Part shown: positions 46,069 through 57,559 of the stretch, in pieces
How the letters are laid out: every line of letters begins with the position of its first letter
How positions within the stretch are numbered: the first letter of the stretch is position 1
Source: Beaufortia kweichowensis
Taxonomy: Eukaryota; Chordata; Actinopteri; Cypriniformes; Gastromyzontidae
Reading direction: 5' to 3'
Length of the DNA stretch: 64,000 bases
Assembly: GCA_019155185.1 (NCBI GenBank)
Contig: CM032797.1
Location: 2,135,110 to 2,199,109, forward strand
The notes under the pieces: model-generated
Told to the model about the DNA's origin: nothing
Databases searched by the model: none
The model's input: only the letters and a program-made list of their open reading frames with translations
Translations under genes and position numbers: made by a program

Positions 46069-46802
46069 ATGGCAGCTTGCACAGAGAAAGCGGTAAGTAA
46101 GAATATTTTCCCGAGATAACAGTTTAAATTACAAGATCTGCTCAAGTTTAAATGTGTACTTTTTTGCTTATTTTGAAAGGGACTCCCTCAACAACATTAC
46201 TGCATTGACTGTGGAATCTTCATGATAATGGTGAGTGAACAGTTTTCCATTGAAATAAAAAAAACACATTTGAACTCATGCTCTCTCATAGAATTTCCAT
46301 TATCAGACTTTCTAGCCCCTTTCAAACATGCAGCTTTTTCTTTTACTTTACTGTCATAGGACATTTTACTGTCATTGTGTTTATAGAATAAGACAGAAAT
46401 GATGGCAGCACAGTGTCAGTGCTATGTGACACAACTTTGGTTGTTTATCTTCTCTTCAGTTCCACCTAAAGTAGTTTTTGTTAATGTAATGGAAGTCATA
46501 GTGTTATAATAGAGGATTCTCTAGTTTTTATGTAGCTTGTTGACTTCACTTGTACAAACTGTGTTATATTTGCAGTACTCCTGGTATGTTGTCATGGAGA
46601 CTCCATTTGATTTCACAATTGTAAGTATAAATTCAATGCTCATAGATATAATTTATCTGTTAGGCCCTTTTAGACTGGAAACAGTGAGTTGGGCCTCCAA
46701 ATTAACTTAACATGCAACTTGAAAGTTATTGTTCTCTGGCGTCTTCTTCAGCATGATATGCCTTGTCTAAGAAGGGTGGTGGTGCACAGTGTTGGATTGT
46801 GA
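46069..46802 (+). pseudogene. Ulp1/SENP (C48) cysteine-protease C-terminal remnant of the transposon
   Basis: Four small exons with perfect GT-AG boundaries stay in frame: 46069-46092 (MAACTEKA), 46180-46230 (GLPQQHYCIDCGIFMIM), 46576-46620 (YSWYVVMETPFDFTI) and 46752-46802. Gln, then DCG with the catalytic Cys, then a helix and a DMP.LRR block is the C-terminal third of Ulp1-type proteases such as those carried by CACTA and other DNA transposons. The His and Asp of the triad would lie upstream and are absent. One extra G near 46768 changes RRWW to RRVVV and brings an early stop; the other frame continues RWWCTVLDCERPTYSTVLDAG. Probably inactive. Confidence 0.65.
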
Positions 46803-47929
46803 GAGACCTACATACAGCACGGTACTGGACGCAGGGTAGCAGAGAGCTTTTCCATGGGGAGGTGACAGAGCCTGCCTTTTTGGGGATGAACAGTGCTCAA
46901 CAACAAGATGCTCTCAGGAATGTCCTGGGGGTCAATGTTCAGAGGCAAAAAATGACTTCATGTTTATCTTTCAATGTCAAGATGATATGATTGATTTTTG
47001 ATAAACTATGTTGATAAAAAAGGCCTAAAAGTTAATGCCATGTTCAAAAACCCATGTTCAAACCTTTCAGTATGTGAATAAATGAGAATGTGAATGACTG
47101 TGGGAGTGAATGTGTGAAAAATGGAAGGAATGAGATAAATTGTATAGATAAATAAACAATCAATAAATACATGTATTATGCGTGTTTCCTAAATGCAGAC
47201 ATTTGTATGCTCATATGTAGAACTGTTAAATAGAATATATCTTTAGAAAGTGAATGAATATATATATATATATATTTATTTATATTTGTCTTGCAGTCTG
47301 CAGACAAATACTATTTGTTTTCTTTCCTTCGTGCAATAAATACAGTAAAATACTGTTAAATTTTGACTACGTAATTTCACCAGCCGTAAAAAAACAGTAA
47401 TGCGCTGCTTTGTAACATAACAGGATTATACTGTTAACATTTTGCCGTAAATTAACAGCAATTTTTTACAGTGAGGTTTACTTCCTTCTGTTCATCAGGT
47501 GTATAAATTTTCTGTAAACCCGTGTGTCACTGTGTTTAACAGCTCACTAGTAGCGGAGAACTTAAGAACACGCAAAACATAAAGCGTTGAATAAAGTGGA
47601 TATGATTTTATTATCTATCTGCTTAAACCAAAACTGCAAAAGCATTCTATTGTTTGCATATGATGAAGAATACCAGCCATATGCGAGCGTGTGCGCGTGA
47701 TCTGTTCTTCAGACACAGCAACACGCTCGTAGCCTTCAGACAATTCAGTTCTTGTAGCGAACTAAGTGAATCATTTAAACCGGATTATGACCCTATTCAG
47801 GCGGTTTTGCCTATTGTTCACTCAATGCTTTGAAAAGAATCGACTCAAATAAATCATTCATTGGCAAATGCCAAAGTAAAACAATACAGCAACCTTAAAA
47901 TTAACTACATATTTTTGTGAAACACTTAA

Positions 47930-48118
47930 ATGAAATAACGAAGGAACGTCACGCAGTGGAACGAAGTAAAAGTACAGATTTTTTTATTAGAAATATACTC
48001 AAGTAACAGTAAAAGTACCCACTTTTATAGTTACTTTAAAAGTACATATTTTCCAAAAATCATACTCAAGTAAATGTAACGAAGTAAATGTAGCGCGTTA
48101 CTACCCACCTCTGTATAT
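47930..48118. mobile_element. Terminal part of a hAT-like non-autonomous element
   Basis: Words such as TACTCAAGTAACAGTAAAAGTAC, then AAATGTAACGAAGTAAATG and GCGTTACTACCCACCTCTG, are a widespread teleost repeat end. No coding capacity. The neighbouring 47476-47930 holds nothing else I can name. Confidence 0.55.
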
Positions 48119-48254
48119 TTGTACATAATTTTAAGTTGTTTTATTGTTTATTAATGTAAATGTTTAATCTAATGTGATGTATTGATGTTGTTATGTGCAA
48201 AAGGATGTTTTCTGAAGTGTGGTGTATTGATTAACAATTTGTAAATAAATAAAA

Positions 48255-48295
48255 GTCCGATCTCAGAAGCTAAGCAGGGTCGGGCCTGGTTAGTA
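48255..48295 (+). pseudogene. 5S rRNA-derived sequence, left part
   Basis: GTCCGATCTCAGAAGCTAAG and CAGGGTCGGGCCTGGTTAGTA match the middle of vertebrate 5S rRNA, including the A box of the internal promoter. The first third of 5S is missing. The match stops exactly at the MITE and resumes at 49842. Confidence 0.9.
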
Positions 48296-49839
48296 CACTC
48301 TAAAAAATAAAACATTGGTTCAACAAAAAAAAAATATGTTAACGTTTTCCACTAGAATTTTTAACTTAAGCCAATTGGGAGAATTACATTAATTCAAAGC
48401 AATATTTTGAGTTGATCCAACATAATGTTTTAAGTAAGGTGAAGACGTTTTTTTGCCACAATAAAAACACATGCTATTGCAGCTAATTGTTAATCAATCA
48501 TGAATTAGAAAATAAACAAATCAATACAGAATGAATACATAGCAAAATTGACAGACATAAAGCATACTTGGACGGATTAAAGAGAGAACAGCAATGAGGA
48601 GTGTTTTTCACTATTTTTTATCACCTGCACAGATCAAAGACCTAATAAAACTATTAAATCCTATCCATCCATTCATTCATAAAACACTTTCTAGAATATT
48701 AATAACACTCTTAGCAACAATATTACTGCATATTATGTACTCCATCAAACTTCTGAGATACTTTTATACTTTATATTGAAAGAGCACCGCAAGCTGCTTA
48801 CCTCTCCTCAGTGCGCTAAAAGCAGATTGCAGACTGCTTAAATCTACGGTGGCAGGGAAGTACAAAACAACATTACAAAGTGTGAAACACTTTTACAAAG
48901 CTCGGGACAAATTTACATTTTGGAATTTTTTTTTACCTATCATAAAACACAATTACATGGGGAAAACACTTTTACCAGTCCCGAAACAAATTTACAATGA
49001 CAGATTCTTCACGGAAAGGGAATGTGCGTTCACACACAAGAAGTGCTATTCGCGGTTGGTGTTGTTGAGTGAGCTTCATTCGCGGTGAAATTCCGACGCG
49101 TGAAATTCGCTTCAAAGCAAAAACGCCGCAGGATGTCTATAAGCGTCTTTGCATTGACTTAACATGTAAATCATGTTTGCTTCCGCGTTTGGTGTGAAAC
49201 CATACCACACACGGAGTGACGCGGTGAAAGGTGTTGTCCATGTGAGCGCGGTAAATTCGTAAAGCAAAACACGCGTTAAGCTGCTCATATGTTTATCCAT
49301 CGGCCGCAGTCCATGTTCGGTCACCATAAACTTTATTTACGCCATTTACTCCACAACCACAACACGAATTTACCGCGTTCAACAACAACACCTTTCACAA
49401 ATATCGGTATTCGGTTACAGTATCACCAACAGAATCCTGAGCGAATGCAAATATGTGTAATTAAGCAAAAAATTACTTACCATTCACCACATTAAGTGTC
49501 AATGACTTTCAGCTGGTCACTCGTCTGGCCTTGAACATGCGGCACATGCAGGGAAACTGTGGGCCGTTAACACGTCATAAGATTTTTTTACATATTTACG
49601 TATTTTACATTAACTGAACTTAAAATTAAATACATTTTTGATTAACTGAAAATGTTAAGCTATGACAAGTCATGATAGTATATCGAATCAATAGGCATAA
49701 TTTGTGTGTCATCCAAGCTCAATAAAGTAACAATTACAAGTAAAAAGTCTAACAGCATTTCAGAACTTGATTTTTTATGTCACAACAATATATATATTTA
49801 AGTAATGACTAAAGGTCCCCTGAATTAGTTTTTAGAGTG
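48296..49839. mobile_element. 1.54-kb non-autonomous CACTCTAAAAA...TTTTTAGAGTG element inserted in 5S-derived DNA
   Basis: Inverted termini of 11 bp, flanked by TA at 48294-48295 and 49840-49841. Because 5S reads GGTTAGTACTTG, removing the element and one TA restores the 5S phrase exactly, so the boundaries are certain. The interior has no open frame of note; 49000-49400 is CpG-rich with repeated AAATTCG words. Confidence 0.9.
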
Positions 49840-49841
49840 TA

Positions 49842-49886
49842 CTTGTTTGGGAGACAGGATGGGAATACCAGGTTCTGTAATCTTTT
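49842..49886 (+). pseudogene. 5S rRNA-derived sequence, right part
   Basis: CTTGTTTGGGAGACAGGATG then GGAATACCAGGTTCTGTAAT follows the 5S 3' end (C box region and tail) with a few changes. The sequence after it (to about 50035) is non-5S and ends in a CTCF-like motif, so this may be a 5S-headed SINE (SINE3-like) rather than a plain rRNA pseudogene. Confidence 0.85.
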
Positions 49887-49999
49887 GCCTGTCCTTCATT
49901 CTCCAACGGATGCACTGCGCCCCAGGCTCGTTCTTCATCTTCGTACATTCATTCTTTTAAACACTGTTGTGAGTTTGCTTCCCGTCATTTTTCCGTTGT

Positions 50000-50014
50000 C
50001 CAGCAGGGGGCGCC
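50000..50014 (+). promoter_or_regulatory. CTCF-type motif
   Basis: CCAGCAGGGGGCGCC matches the CTCF core consensus CCASYAGRKGGCRS at every position. It lies 115 bp past the 5S-derived tail. The remaining 50030-51475 is A+T-rich and shows nothing I can name. Confidence 0.75.
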
Positions 50015-51475
50015 CAGGGGCTTAATTGTGTTTATTTCCATTGCTCTCCAAAGCAGCACCCTGAAAACGTGTTTGCCTTTAATACTTTACTTATCAGACA
50101 GATTTTTATAAGCAGGGAGCTGAATTTTATCACAGCTTCGTTGCTGCATGTAATTCACCTGAAACATCATGGCATCATGATGGGAAATATAGTCAATTTG
50201 ATAATCCCTAAGTACACTGACTATTTTAAAGATGACCTTTTTGTGATAAAAACTGGGACTCCTGCTATGCCTTGTTTAAGGAAATGAAAATGAATATTAA
50301 TTAGAGATTAATAGAGAATAGTAGAGAATTTGTCTAGCCCATAATGCACTATTAGTTGTGCACAATCTTTTCGCTTTTTACAATATCTAAAAAGTACCAG
50401 TTGACTCCCTTGAGCTTTGAGATAGAAAGCAATTAGAAACAAGACTTTTATATACTGTAATTAAAACGCCAGTCCACATAAGCAGGCCGAGAATGTTATT
50501 TTTAGCTGTTATAAGCAAGATTTATAAAAATGTTTTTCTTATTCTTTCTTGAACCCATTTAAAAAGGCCACCTGGCCATACAATAGAAAACCAGTAACGT
50601 ATATTTTTGGTGGATTTTAAATTTTGTCTATGTGATCATTGCCAATTTTGTAATATAATGAAAGAAACAACCGAAATAACCAGAGGAACATGAAAGTGGT
50701 AAAAAAACAACACTACGCCAAAAGATTTATTTAGCCTACTTGCAGTTTAACTGAAACGTCCGCAGAAATGTTGTGTCAACTAATTAATATATACGAGTTA
50801 AATATTCAGAGCGTTTCTGCGCACCCGTATACAGCTGTTTGTCAAATTCACATCCCCAAAACGCTCTCGAAAATAAAGGTGAAAATGTTGTCAAGACTCA
50901 ATGTGTTTATAAAGAAACGTATACACCTAAACTAACCCATCCTGACAGATATTCAGTGGTGTAAAATTTTACCAAAAAAGCCGTGGTCTGTATTCTGTTC
51001 AAGCAAAATCTTAAAATTTACAATGATTAAACATTTTAACATTTTAATACGAACTTAATTTATATTTAAAGCACAAATTAAAAAAAAAAAAACATTTGAT
51101 GTGACTCATATTTCAGTGGTCAAACTTTGGTCCCCTAAATCCAGTCCTATTAACATATGGCATTCCAGATAATAAATTTGTGAGCTACTTTTTAAAGCCT
51201 CCACAGCTGTAGGCTACTGCGTACGCAAATTGAAAGCAAATATTAAAAACAAGAAAAGGTACTCAATAATTAAATCAATTAAATAAAAACATGCTCTATT
51301 ATACAAACGTTCAATATTAAATTAATCTTTTTTTTAGAAAAAAATGTATAAAAATTGTTTACATCTCTAAAAACGGATAAGCTCGCTTGTTCTAAATTAC
51401 AAGACGTGCTGAGTTTAGGTATCAAAACTATAGTCCTGTTGGTAAAAAAGAAAAAAAGTGTGTTTTTGAATGTGC

Positions 51476-51481
51476 TTTATT
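51476..51481 (-). terminator. First polyadenylation signal after hes
   Basis: AATAAA on the minus strand only about 30 bases past the WRPW stop codon; further A+T-rich signals lie beyond. A 3' UTR this short would be unusual for a hes gene, so a later site may be used. Confidence 0.4.
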
Positions 51482-51511
51482 TACATTATTGTACATACAT
51501 TTTTGGAGGCT

Positions 51512-52879
51512 CTACCAAGGTCTCCAGAGGGAGTCTATAGCGTTCACTTGCGCGTTTGGGGGCACGCCAGATTGAGGCGCACCGTTATGTCGCCCAGTCA
51601 ATCCAATACTTGATAAACTGGGAATCAAGAAAGCGAACGTCCCATCACTTGACGGCACAAAATGTACACTGTTGTGCAATTTTAAAGTCTCTGACGGCAA
51701 ACTGAAAAGTGGACCGTTTAGTTGCGCCATCGCTGGTGTTTCGAGTCCTGGTTTTGGAACCCATGAGCGCAAATTATGCCGGGGCTGAAAATAAATGAAG
51801 TCCATGTGTGAAACGCAGCTGGCCAGATGTGACAGGAGCCGGCTCTTCACTTCGGTGTCCACACCCTCATGGGCGGACATGAAACGAGTAACTTCGTTCA
51901 TGCATTCGCAAAATCCAGCTCTGTACTTGCAAAGCATGGGTAGACTGTTTGCTTTAAAATAAATAAAATGCAATGGCAAATATTTAACTCCGTTACATTA
52001 ATAAACGTACATTATTTATTGTAGAATTCACTGTAAAAAAGTGGTAACAGGCATTTGTTAGCCTATTCCAGTTTGGTCCAATCCTGAATATGTAGCTACA
52101 TTTAGGCATACTAGTGTGTGCTCCAGGTAGATTCAGTGATAATACAGTATATTACATTTTTTTATGCATTCAATTACATGTTTTTAAAAATTTCCTGATT
52201 ATTTAAGTAAAGCGTCTTTAATTGAGTTAAACGCAGTTAAGCTTACTGTTATTATTCCTATTTTGATTCCTTTAACAGACCATTACTAAATGTAATAATC
52301 GGTTGCAATGTTACCCAAAAATGTATAATAAGGCATAATGGGCAAACTTACCAGTCAGTTGTGTTCGTTGCAGATTTTTTAAGTGCTTTACTGTCATTTC
52401 AAGAATATCCGCTTTTTCCAGTTTGGATTGGCGAGATGTCTAAGCAGAAAACGATTAACAACGATTGCTGCACATACAACCTTAATATATATATTAATAG
52501 AAAAATCACATCAACTCACATCTTTATTTAGTGCTTCCAAAATAAGCGTCTTTAGTTGACTAAGACTGTTGTTTATCCGTGCACGTCTTCTTTTTTCCAT
52601 TATTGGTTTTGAAGACTTCAGAAAAAGAAAAAAAAACACATTTACTTTTATTTATTTGTTTTATATATTTATTTATTTTCATTCAAAGTATGTCTGATAA
52701 TTAATTAATTTACAAACAAAACTAATATTTACCTTTCTGTGCTCTAAAGCTGTACTGGATTTTTCAGATTTCGTATTCAGCATCATGTTAAGTGCGCTTC
52801 TTTGCTCGTGGACCGGGCTGGAGGCTGACAGCTTAGATTTGATCTTATGTGAAGTAACTCCAGGCATCCTCGAAGTCAT
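51512..52879 (-). CDS. HES1-type bHLH-Orange transcriptional repressor (hairy-related)
   Basis: Hairy/HES repressors act downstream of Notch, bind N-box/E-box sites and recruit Groucho/TLE through WRPW. Four minus-strand exons join in phase: 52733-52879, 52520-52615, 52352-52439 and 51512-51951, giving 256 residues. The ATG at 52879 is used; a longer frame exists but starts at TTG. Exon 2 holds the basic region with the family proline (SSKPIMEKRRRARIN) and helix 1. Exon 3 holds helix 2 (SKLEKADILEMTVKHL). Exon 4 has the Orange domain (KYRAGFCECMNEVTRF) and ends SLWRPW. The exon layout is that of HES1/HES4 (her6/her9), but the N-terminal and loop sequences differ from either, so no symbol is given. 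Confidence 0.93.
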
Positions 52880-52963
52880 AGCCAAATACTCTAAATTAAG
52901 ACAGCTGTATTCCTCGTAAAAAGTGAGTTCTGTATCTGTTAATGCCTATAGTTCTCACTAAAA

Positions 52964-53310
52964 TTATAAAGGGTTTTACAAAAATGTCATCATGAAAATG
53001 CTCCACAATGTGTAAAAGTTTCTGATGGTATCTCTTCCACTCAGTGATAACGTTGTGCAGATGAAGTCCTCTTTGCAGCTAAGTATTTGTGCACGCGTGT
53101 GAATCTCTCTTAAAATTCTTAAAATTCCGTTTCCAGCAGATGTCCTCCAATCAGCATGACGGACCCCCGGAGACCGCGTGGAACGATGCAGGCCATTGGT
53201 TTCCATGCGCGCTACCAAGAAACCAAAGGCAACCAATGGCGTGCTGCTTTCCACGCGGTCTCCGGATTATTCATAGTGATTGGTGAACAATGACTACATG
53301 ACCAATAGAA
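52964..53310 (-). promoter_or_regulatory. hes upstream regulatory region
   Basis: On the minus strand a TATA-like TTTATAAT lies at 52964-52971, about 90 bases before the ATG. Further upstream are CACGCG (class C hairy site) near 53092 and two more within the palindrome arms. Five CCAAT/ATTGG motifs lie at 53147, 53195, 53233, 53279 and 53302. HES genes commonly repress themselves through such sites; that use here is inferred. Confidence 0.55.
53167..53265. repeat. Palindrome with 35-bp arms in the hes upstream region
   Basis: Arms 53167-53201 and 53231-53265 pair at 31 of 35 positions: the outer 17 bases (CCGGAGACCGCGTGGAA) and the inner 10 (GCCATTGGTT) are perfect. A 29-base spacer separates them. 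Each arm carries one CACGCG and one CCAAT box in mirror orientation. Confidence 0.95.
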
Positions 53311-53454
53311 AGCCAGCTCTTCTCACAGGATTCCTGCCAAAATAAAGGATAAAGAAATAATTAAAACAGCCATAAAGTTATATTAACCATACTAATCTTT
53401 AGTAACTAATTAGTTGCAGTTCACTATCAAAACATATCTAAATAGAAGAAAATA

Positions 53455-53545
53455 ATTATGTTTTATATATATAATATTAATATATATAATATTATTATAT
53501 AATATTATAATATAATATTATATAATAATAATCAATTAATATGTA
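53455..53545. repeat. AT-rich low-complexity tract
   Basis: A run of ATATAATATT words upstream of hes. No other content. Confidence 0.85.
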
Positions 53546-56500
53546 GATGATAAGGCCTACAATTTGTAAGAGATTCTTAACACTATAATGCTAAAGTGTT
53601 AAGGGTGATGATTGTCAATGGTATTTCAGTCTAATATCACCCCTTTAATTGTATTCATGAGTATTATGCCCATGTTCATGCAAGTGCAGGAGTGCACACA
53701 ACAAAACCTTAAAATTTAGGTTTGGAGGTTTATTGTAATATTTAATTATGACTGACATGAATAATGCTCAAAGGAATACCATGAGGGTTAACATCATGAT
53801 TTCAAGGTCACATAAAGGAGATATGCTTACCTAAATGTTTTGAAGTATCCTAAGCTGACCTAAAAGACATTAATGTCTTTATCATTATCAACATTATCAG
53901 TTTTTTATGACACATGTCTTCATTCCAAGTTTTCCATCTAACTAAAGCTTAATGCAGCTTTTTTCTTATGCCGTCAAAACCAGAAGACTGAAGGACACAC
54001 TCTCCCTTCCTCCAGAATAATCACTCCCCAATGAGCCAGACAATTTGGTCATTCTTTTCGTAACCATTTTCCCACGTCAGGATTTTATTGTATTTGAAAA
54101 GGGAAACGCTTTTGCCATATGCCCTTCATCTTGACAGCTTGGCCTTTTTTGCCCAGTTCCTCTTCATTTCCCTAACCCTCAAACCTCTGCCCTGCCCTGC
54201 CAGAGGGCTGCCCTCTAAATTTTGACAAACCCGCATCATCCGCAATGCAGATACTATAACTTGTTTTTGTTAAGAGCTAGTAGAATATAGGAAGGTGTCT
54301 AATGAGATGTTTAATATTAACATGAAATTACTGTATTCTGGATTGCTTTAGTATGCATTTATTCTTCAGAGGTGTGTATGAATATGTGCATGTGTATGTG
54401 CATTTCAACTTAAACAAAAGTCGTCACATCAAAAGTAAAAATTGTACATTATACATCACATTATTTACAAGTAAATAATGTTGAAATAATGTTTTATGGC
54501 TACAATTGTTTATACCAATTACCTTGTCTGTAGTAAAATGTTTCATACTTTTACACAAATATTTGAAATATTTGCTATTTAATTAATTTTGTTTTCAGTA
54601 TATCATTTGCACGAGACTTTCACATAGGCTGCTGATTTGGGGCATCACCCAGAGCGACCCCTCTTCTCCAGACATTGTTGCTAGCTGAAGTCCACATAAA
54701 GAGAAGCGGAAGAGGCGTCACGCAGCTGACAGAAAGTTCCGATTTTCATTGTTGATATTAGATTGATGAGGCTCGGGAGCTCTTCAGCTGATGTCCAGAG
54801 ACTGCATTCACTGGGTAGACATCAGGGTCAAAATCTGATTTAAGAAGGACCGGGGCCTGCTTTGACATTCAAGTTTCCTTGCTGAACTCGAATGAGATGT
54901 TACAGAGTGGCACTTCAACACTTTAAAAGGTTAAAGATCATTTGGGAACTAGAGCGGCTACACACAGTTCAACTCAATGGACTGTGAGAAAAATACTCAC
55001 TAAAATACAATATGTAAATATGTTTACAATCACACCATTTTGTTTTGCTATCTCTATTAGTACAAATTCTGTACTATTATTGCACAAATTCTGAGGAAGA
55101 AAACATAGAATTTTTTGACAGAATTTTTTTTTTCCTATGTTTAATGTTTGCTTACCTGTTCTAAATTTAAGTGCTGTGAAAGCTTTAACACATGATTTCA
55201 CACTGATTATGTTTTAACCCAAACCCTCACTCATAAACATCAGAATTCTGTGAAAGAGCGTTCTATTTCTATTTGTATGATAAGAGGCTGTCACTACCCC
55301 CAGTTAGGGGTTACGTGTAATGTCACAACCAAAACATTTTCTCTAAACGCTGAGTGTTCCTGTGAACAACAACATATTGAGATAAGTCAACGGCAGCTAC
55401 GAGGTATGTTCATCTGTCACACTGTTGCTCTTTCAGTTTGACGCCAAAACTTAAAATACTTTATCTATAATGGCATGAGAAGATACTTATGTGGGATGAC
55501 AAAGAGAAAAACAAAGATGTATGTGTGTAACAGATAAATGCATTTGTTACACAGCTTGTTTACTGCAAATTTGTATTTGCCAATACATTGTACACAGGTA
55601 TTTTATATAATAAAGTTTAATTTCATGTGATTTATTGTTATACAGTCTTAGACATAAAAGACAAAAAGGAATAAAATTAGATAAAAAAAAGTACAAGTTT
55701 TCCATTTAATTCTTACAATTTTTTTTTTTCATCCCATTCACGATCTAAAAGTGAATGTATATAAGAAGTGAATAGTTAGTAAATACTCACACAGGTGATT
55801 GCACAGGATTATGTGGCATTTCTTGTTTAAAGCCAAGTAATTTTAAAGACCTTAAGAAAACTAAAAACCTCACCAGAAAAAAAATCACTCACTTTGCCCA
55901 GGGTGACAAGTTTTTGAGGAAGTGAAAGCTCTAAAAAAGGTACACTGGAAAAAGGTCAATTTTTCCTAAGAATTATTTCATGATTTTTGTCATAAAAAAA
56001 CAATCCTTACTAAGTGTAAAAATGTAAAAGAAACCGCAACATTACTAGCAGTGTGTGCGGATGCTAATGTGATTGATAAACCCTTACTCTCGGGAAAACA
56101 TAGTAAACGTAGTTTTAGCAGTATATTTTTTAAATGTCAATTTTGTGAACTTTTTGTACACAAACATGCATATAGTCTATAGGCCTTTGAGCATCAAAAA
56201 TCAAATAAATTAATAAACTTGTCACCTTTTTACTTGACTATCAATAGCTCTGGATTACAAGCATTTTTCCTAACAAAGACCTAATCCAGTAAAACAGCAC
56301 ACTGATCTTTGACCCTTTACATGAGCTACTCTACACTAATCCAAACATTCTCACCATGTACAACAGATTTTACTGTGAGCAAACAACCTGATAAATGATC
56401 CGCCTCAGTGCAGGAATCTACAAGCGATTTGTACGTAACACAGTGTTTGAAGATGAAAATGTATCACCAAACTACATCACATGCCACCGCATTATTAATT

Positions 56501-57480
56501 TATTGCTAGACAACTTTTGTGCAAAAGACGTGATGTAAACGAGATGCATTCATTTAGCTTTTTAACCAAGAAGATGCGACAAAGTCAAATGAACTGGAGG
56601 ACTTGCTCTCTGAGCACCAAGTGGCTATAGCCAAATGGACACAGCGAGCGAGGATAGTCTCAAAGTGACTCCACTTGTTTGCTCCTCCGCTCCTCGCTTT
56701 GACTCACGTTCTCACAAAGGGCTCCCCAGCCAGAGCCCAGAAGAGGCATGTGAGCCTTTTGTCTGGTTCAGAGGCTTCAGACAAGTAACTCTGTGTGCTA
56801 AGCACGTGGGACAAAATTAGTTACAAACAGACCCAGGGAGCGGGTTCGAAAGAATCACCCGGGTAATGTTGCTGAATACATTTACCTACCTCAGTGTCCT
56901 TTCACACTGCCTTTTGTTTTTGTCTGGGACAAAGAGACCTGTAAGTGGAGGAAAAAAGTGAGCAAAGCTTTGAATGAGAAATCTCCAGACCGACCCCACA
57001 GCACCCACCTCAGTTGAAAATATGGTAGCTTATAAAGGGAGAGGGGATCAAGAGGTTTCATGTGAAGAGAAAAGTATGGAGAGTAGCACCTCAGAAATAA
57101 ATAAAGCTATGTTAAAACAAAGAGTGCAAATTTTCCTGCAAAGATTACAGATTATTCGGCAATGACCTACTGTACATTATAATGAACCCCAAAAAGAACT
57201 GAAACTGGAAACGTTCGTCATTGTATGACATAAAGCACATGAAAACGTGGCATCTGCAAAGAATCAATGTTAGACTTTTGTAGACTTTTTGATGTAGAAA
57301 GATTGAAGAAAAATGCATTTATATGGTTTTTGTATGGTTACCTCCAGTTACCTATATATTTATATATATATGTAACTGGAGAAAATGGTTTGAACAATAA
57401 GCCTCAAATCTTTAGTAAGATATTCTAGCTTCTTCTTTTCTTATTTAGTAGATATGAAACACATCATGATAATGGAACAC
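53546..57480. other. Gene-poor DNA upstream of hes
   Basis: Nearly 4 kb without a gene I can support. Several stretches (54000-54290, 54600-54960, 56560-56980) have balanced composition and no repeat signature, so they could be conserved regulatory elements of hes, but nothing in the sequence proves it. A small hairpin (10-bp arms, 57342-57351/57372-57381, TA-rich loop) lies just beside the stretch's right end as well as 100 bp before it. Confidence 0.4.
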
Positions 57481-57559
57481 ACTGTTAAACTGTTGCCAGT
57501 GTGGTCGTGGATAAGTGTTTAAATTCTAATACGTTGGGTTTGAAATTAACACCAGCCAT

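Larger units (their letters stand above)
39073..47473. mobile_element. About 8.4-kb CACTA/EnSpm (CMC-type) DNA transposon with several genes
   Basis: Starts CACTCTTAAAAATTG and ends CAATTTTTTACAGTG. It is flanked by AG at 39071-39072 and AG at 47474-47475. Subterminal zones at both ends are packed with TTACTGTTAA/TTAACAGTAA-type words, as in CACTA-class elements. Cargo: on the minus strand a four-finger C2H2 ORF, a transposase-like region, a SAM-like exon and a SAMD3-like exon; on the plus strand a Ulp1/C48 protease remnant; near the left end a host-like HAT-repeat exon. Frame breaks in three of these suggest that the copy is no longer autonomous. Superfamily assignment comes from the ends, the 2-bp duplication and the Ulp1 companion gene, and is inference. 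Confidence 0.75.

Noticed and set aside
49009..49495. CpG-rich block with open frames that looks like a promoter
   Set aside because: It lies wholly inside the 48296-49839 transposon and has repeated AAATTCG words; no gene follows it.
53171..53183. Paired Su(H)/RBPJ sites in the hes palindrome
   Set aside because: CGTGGAA is one G short of the CGTGGGAA consensus in both arms, so the CACGCG and CCAAT readings are preferred.
56635..56820. Open frame with balanced composition upstream of hes
   Set aside because: Sixty-one codons, no recognisable domain and no convincing splice partner; left as possible conserved non-coding DNA.
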